From contig NZ_MSZX01000009.1 of NCBI RefSeq assembly GCF_002021565.1, positions 248,717 to 312,716 on the forward strand: 64,000 nt of DNA, read 5' to 3'. Under the pieces are notes generated by a model. The model did not search any database and was not told the origin of the DNA. It was given only the letters and a program-made list of their open reading frames with translations. Each line of letters begins with the position of its first letter. Position 1 is the stretch's first letter. A program made the translations under genes and the position numbers. This document shows positions 61,254 through 64,000 of the stretch, piece after piece. Source of the DNA: Paenibacillus selenitireducens (GTDB taxonomy: Bacteria > Bacillota > Bacilli > Paenibacillales > Paenibacillaceae).

Positions 61254-62678
61254 TTATTTTTTGAAGGTAAACGTAACGGTTGTCCCGCTCGGATTGGATG
61301 ATATTGCAAGCTTCCCTTTGAGCTTGTCCTTCACATAGCTGCGAACTATAGATAATCCCAAGCTGTTGCGCGAACATTCTTCTACAGGAAACCCGATCCC
61401 GTCATCCGTCACTTCCACGGTAACCAATCCGCCTTCAAGAAGCGCATGTACCGTAATATTGCCGTCGGAGCAGTCACCGAAGGCATGCTCATAACAATTT
61501 TGCAAGAGTTCATTCACAATCAGCGCAATTGCTACCGTGCGATCGCTATCGAGATAAATGCTTTGTGCTGCTTTGATTTCTATATTAATACTTTTGCAAT
61601 CGACAAAACATCGTTGAATATTAGAAGCAATCAATCGAATGACATCCAGTAAATCCACATGAGCTTCGATCTCCGTAGACAGCAACTCATGCGTAGCCGC
61701 GATGGCGAGCACCCGGCTCACGCTTTCGTTCAAGCATTTTTTGGCTTCCGGGCTTTCACTCTGCCTACCCTGGATACGAAGCAGCGACGCCACCGTCTGC
61801 AAATTATTTTTCACCCGGTGATGGATTTCGCGGATGGCCACCGACTTGGAGACAATTTCTGCTTCCTTGTCTTTGATTTCCGTCACATCATGCAAGATGA
61901 CGCCTACGCGAAAATCCCGCTCCTGAATAAACAACCGTTTGACCTGATAATAGTAGCCGGCTACCTTCACATCTGTCCTCAAGGAACAGGAAGGGGACGT
62001 AGAGTACTCCTTGATCACGCCCGAGAAAGTCGTCTGATCCAGCGACAGGTTGTCATAGTGCAGCCCCTGAATATCTTCCAAATAACCAAGCTGCCTGTAA
62101 TAAGCATCTGCCTTCTTGTTCTTCAGCCTTACGAATCCGTACTTGTCGAAGATAAGGACTGCATCCTCCAGCTGATTAATAATGGTATCATTGAATCGCA
62201 GCATAGCGGTCAACGTTGAAGATATCTCGCCATCTTCATATTCTGTGCTGGTCACATCGAAGTGAGCTTGAATATTGGCGCTTACATCTTTTTCATAGAT
62301 GATTACCGCAATGATACCCTCTTGATTTTTGATCGGATACACGGTTTGTCGGACGAGATGGTTTTCTTGCGTTTTGGCGACAAGCCCCTGTGACATGATT
62401 CCCGTCTCCAGCGTTCTTAGCACGCCGGGTTCGTTCTCGCGCAGAGCCCGCTCTCCGCAGACCGACCGCCGATAAAGCGATTTGTCCGAGCTCGGACGGT
62501 AATGATACACCACGACAGCCTCATTAACCACACTGGATAGCACATCGATGAACACATCATCCTGGCCTTTAGACATTTCAAAGGATTCGGCAATTTCGGT
62601 CAGCCGCACGATATCCGCTTCAGCCAACGTCGTATGCTGTTTGCACAAACGTGCAATCTTGCCTTTGTAATTAATCAT
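61254..62678 (-). CDS. eutW: Ethanolamine sensor histidine kinase EutW
   Basis: 474-aa soluble kinase. An N-terminal sensor region (1-140, H_kinase_N-like), a PAS-type domain (about 165-270) and a HisKA_2/HATPase core. The phospho-acceptor is His287 in REIHHRVKNNLQTVASLLRI; ATP lid motifs are LIVNELLQNCYEHAF and DDGIGFPVEE with NSLGLSIVRSYV. It phosphorylates EutV in response to ethanolamine. Its start overlaps eutV by 8 bases. Confidence 0.93.
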   Translation of the reverse strand: MINYKGKIARLCKQHTTLAEADIVRLTEIAESFEMSKGQDDVFIDVLSSVVNEAVVVYHYRPSSDKSLYRRSVCGERALRENEPGVLRTLETGIMSQGLVAKTQENHLVRQTVYPIKNQEGIIAVIIYEKDVSANIQAHFDVTSTEYEDGEISSTLTAMLRFNDTIINQLEDAVLIFDKYGFVRLKNKKADAYYRQLGYLEDIQGLHYDNLSLDQTTFSGVIKEYSTSPSCSLRTDVKVAGYYYQVKRLFIQERDFRVGVILHDVTEIKDKEAEIVSKSVAIREIHHRVKNNLQTVASLLRIQGRQSESPEAKKCLNESVSRVLAIAATHELLSTEIEAHVDLLDVIRLIASNIQRCFVDCKSINIEIKAAQSIYLDSDRTVAIALIVNELLQNCYEHAFGDCSDGNITVHALLEGGLVTVEVTDDGIGFPVEECSRNSLGLSIVRSYVKDKLKGKLAISSNPSGTTVTFTFKK

Positions 62679-63243
62679 AGGACACGACGATTGTTGTTGC
62701 GATTTCCATCATCGGACACCGTCGATCCATACTAAGTTTGCGTAGGGTCTGATAGGCCTCCTCTTCGGTGCAGCCGTTTTCCTTCATCAAGATCCCTTTC
62801 GCTTTCTCAACCGCTTTTCGTTCTTCCATCTTTTGAGTCAGCTTCGAAAAGTTTTGTTCCAACTTACGTATTTCCTTGCCTTTGGCAATCGTTACTTCCA
62901 CCATAGGTATCAACGATTTTTCGTCGAGCGGTTTCACCAGATAACCAATCGCACCAATAGAGGATGCTTTTTCAATCGTCTGTTTGTCACTGAAAGCGGT
63001 TAAAAGAATAACTCCGCCAGCCAGTTGCTCTGAAATGATTCGTTTACCCGCCTTCAACCCATCCAAGATAGGCATTTGAATATCCATGATAACCAAGTCA
63101 GGCAGGTGCTTCTTACATAACTCGATGGCCTCAAAACCATCTGAAGCTTCACCTACTACTTTGTAGTCCGCTTCTTCAAGCATCTCACGAATATCCATTC
63201 TTGTAATAGGTTCGTCATCGACTATTACAATTTTTCCATTCAT
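62671..63243 (-). CDS. eutV: ANTAR response regulator / antiterminator EutV
   Basis: 190-aa two-component output protein. Receiver domain 1-120 with phospho-acceptor Asp54 (LVIMDIQMPILDG) and Lys104 (LVKPLDEKSL). The C-terminal ANTAR domain (about 130-188: KAVEKAKGILMKENGCTEEE and AYQTLRKLSMDRR) binds RNA. Cognate hairpins lie before eutA. GAGG 10 bases upstream of the ATG. Confidence 0.94.
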   Translation of the reverse strand: MNGKIVIVDDEPITRMDIREMLEEADYKVVGEASDGFEAIELCKKHLPDLVIMDIQMPILDGLKAGKRIISEQLAGGVILLTAFSDKQTIEKASSIGAIGYLVKPLDEKSLIPMVEVTIAKGKEIRKLEQNFSKLTQKMEERKAVEKAKGILMKENGCTEEEAYQTLRKLSMDRRCPMMEIATTIVVSYD

Positions 63244-63311
63244 GTGTCATGCACCTCATTGTCTGCGATTTTTGCATGTATCTTGTGAAAACTCTACCAA
63301 ATCACGTATAT

Positions 63312-63743
63312 CTAACCTTCCAAATAGCCCTGCAGCTCTGTTAGTCCTACATTTTCCATGGAAGAAACCTCAAAAATGCGTTCTACACCAGCTGCTTGTA
63401 AATACTCTCTCGCTCGCGTGATGTTTTCATCGACTTGGGCGAGTTCCACCTTGGTTACAATCCCAATGACTGGTTTGGCGAACATCGTCGCGAAAGCTGG
63501 AGGAAAATAACTTTCTTCCTTCGTGCAATCTTGCACAAGCCCGATCACATCTGCATCAACGCTCGTGACCATCAGCATCTTGTACAAATAACGGTTCTCG
63601 ATGCATTCTCCCGGCGTATCAATGGCTTGATCGAAATTCTCGATGGCTTGCGTCTTTTTGTAGGCAATTTCCTGACCGTGCAACCTTTGGCACAACGTAG
63701 TCTTGCCTGAGCCGGTACTGCCGGCAAATATTATTTTTTTCAT
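63312..63743 (-). CDS. eutP: EutP/PduV-family P-loop protein
   Basis: 143-aa small GTPase-like protein. Walker A GSTGSGKTTL at residues 8-17, switch region DTPGECIENRYLYKML, and VTKVELAQ (NKxD-like). EutP has been described as an acetate kinase in Salmonella, while the PduV paralogue interacts with shells; the role here is uncertain. 68 bases separate it from eutV. Confidence 0.9.
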   Translation of the reverse strand: MKKIIFAGSTGSGKTTLCQRLHGQEIAYKKTQAIENFDQAIDTPGECIENRYLYKMLMVTSVDADVIGLVQDCTKEESYFPPAFATMFAKPVIGIVTKVELAQVDENITRAREYLQAAGVERIFEVSSMENVGLTELQGYLEG

Positions 63744-63755
63744 AGTATCTTTCCC

Positions 63756-64000
63756 CTATGTTCTCGTAATCTTCGCTGCCGAAAATCCGAGAATGTTCTG
63801 CAAGCCAAGCAGTACTTCGCTAATGGCGGATTCTACAGAAGATACATCCCCCGTAACGACAAGGGAGCCGCTGAAGCGATCTACAAAACCAATCTGTACA
63901 CCCGCCGCTTTTGTCGCGATGTCTGCCCCAATAATGGAAGCTTCGCTTGGCGTAATGGTCATAATGCCAATAGCATCTTTTGCATCAGCGCCCAGTCCCA
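63756..64000 (-). CDS. eutS: Microcompartment shell protein EutS (5' end cut by window)
   Basis: The last 80 codons of a BMC-H shell protein that runs off the right edge. [40 protein letters not shown] and [17 protein letters not shown] are diagnostic of EutS, a circularly permuted BMC-H with a bent hexamer. Internal ATG at 63962 is not the start, as homology continues upstream of it. It is 12 bases ahead of eutP and likely first in the operon. Confidence 0.93.
   Translation of the reverse strand, partial: GLGADAKDAIGIMTITPSEASIIGADIATKAAGVQIGFVDRFSGSLVVTGDVSSVESAISEVLLGLQNILGFSAAKITRT

Noticed and set aside
61659-62219. 186-codon plus-strand frame opposite eutW
   Set aside because: EutW has clear kinase motifs; the reverse frame has none.
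49675-64000. Adenosylcobalamin riboswitch or second ANTAR site within the eut locus
   Set aside because: No B12-box-like element or further A1/G4 hairpin pair with terminator was seen in the gaps; such elements may lie beyond the right edge.
1-64000. tRNA, rRNA, CRISPR arrays, insertion sequences or prophage genes
   Set aside because: No repeat-spacer pattern, transposase, integrase or structural RNA was recognised anywhere in the window.

Overview
The window looks like a chromosomal segment of an endospore-forming Bacillota, most likely Paenibacillaceae. The signs are strong AGGAGG-type ribosome binding sites, many GTG and TTG starts, a complete spore germinant receptor operon, a SigV/RsiV lysozyme-response pair, a threonine T-box in front of thrS, a stalk-domain (copper amine oxidase N-terminal type) secreted protein and a DUF1450 (YuzB-like) gene. 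Base composition is moderate and fairly even. I saw no rRNA, tRNA, insertion sequence, prophage or CRISPR array. The genus is inferred from gene content only.

Left part (1-24.9 kb): an EcsC-family gene cut by the window edge; a coiled-coil microprotein; a secreted SH3 plus glucosaminidase wall hydrolase; rsiV/sigV; a DUF2268 lipoprotein protease; a TetR regulator with a P-type Ca2+-ATPase; an RCC1-like stalk protein; azlCD amino-acid export; an orphan ECF sigma factor; a clpP whose Shine-Dalgarno can pair with an upstream anti-SD; a broken alpha/beta-hydrolase; a gerB-gerA-gerC receptor operon; a CDF exporter with Pit phosphate transporter; a PPOX flavoprotein; trhO with a SufR-like regulator; and a His/Lys-rich LPKTG microprotein next to a class F sortase.

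Middle part (24.9-49.7 kb): a dCache-GGEEF diguanylate cyclase, an MBL hydrolase, a DinG-like helicase, ABC export systems, thrS with its T-box, two probable coat or surface proteins, a DUF2264 gene, a self-contained operon of ECF sigma, anti-sigma and ABC exporter, pgsA, an alpha/beta-hydrolase, thyX with a GNAT gene remnant at its 3' end, a 37-residue membrane protein, two VOC proteins, three GNATs and a P-loop protein.

Right part (49.8-64 kb): one long leftward ethanolamine utilization (eut) locus encoding a bacterial microcompartment. Gene order from its upstream side is eutS (cut), eutP, eutV, eutW, [ANTAR-controlled terminator], eutA, eutB, eutC, eutL, a tailed BMC-H shell gene, eutE, eutM, eutT, pduL, a TIGR02536-type gene, eutN, a PduT-like BMC-T gene and eutH, ending at a strong terminator. 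EutH imports ethanolamine. EutBC cleave it with adenosylcobalamin (made by EutT, with EutA reactivating the enzyme). EutE makes acetyl-CoA and PduL makes acetyl-phosphate inside the shell. EutW/EutV sense the substrate and relieve termination through a dual hairpin upstream of eutA that can be read directly in the sequence. The most unusual component is the BMC-H shell protein with a tail of about 140 residues, acidic and then basic. EutG, EutQ and EutJ are not in the window and may lie beyond the right edge.
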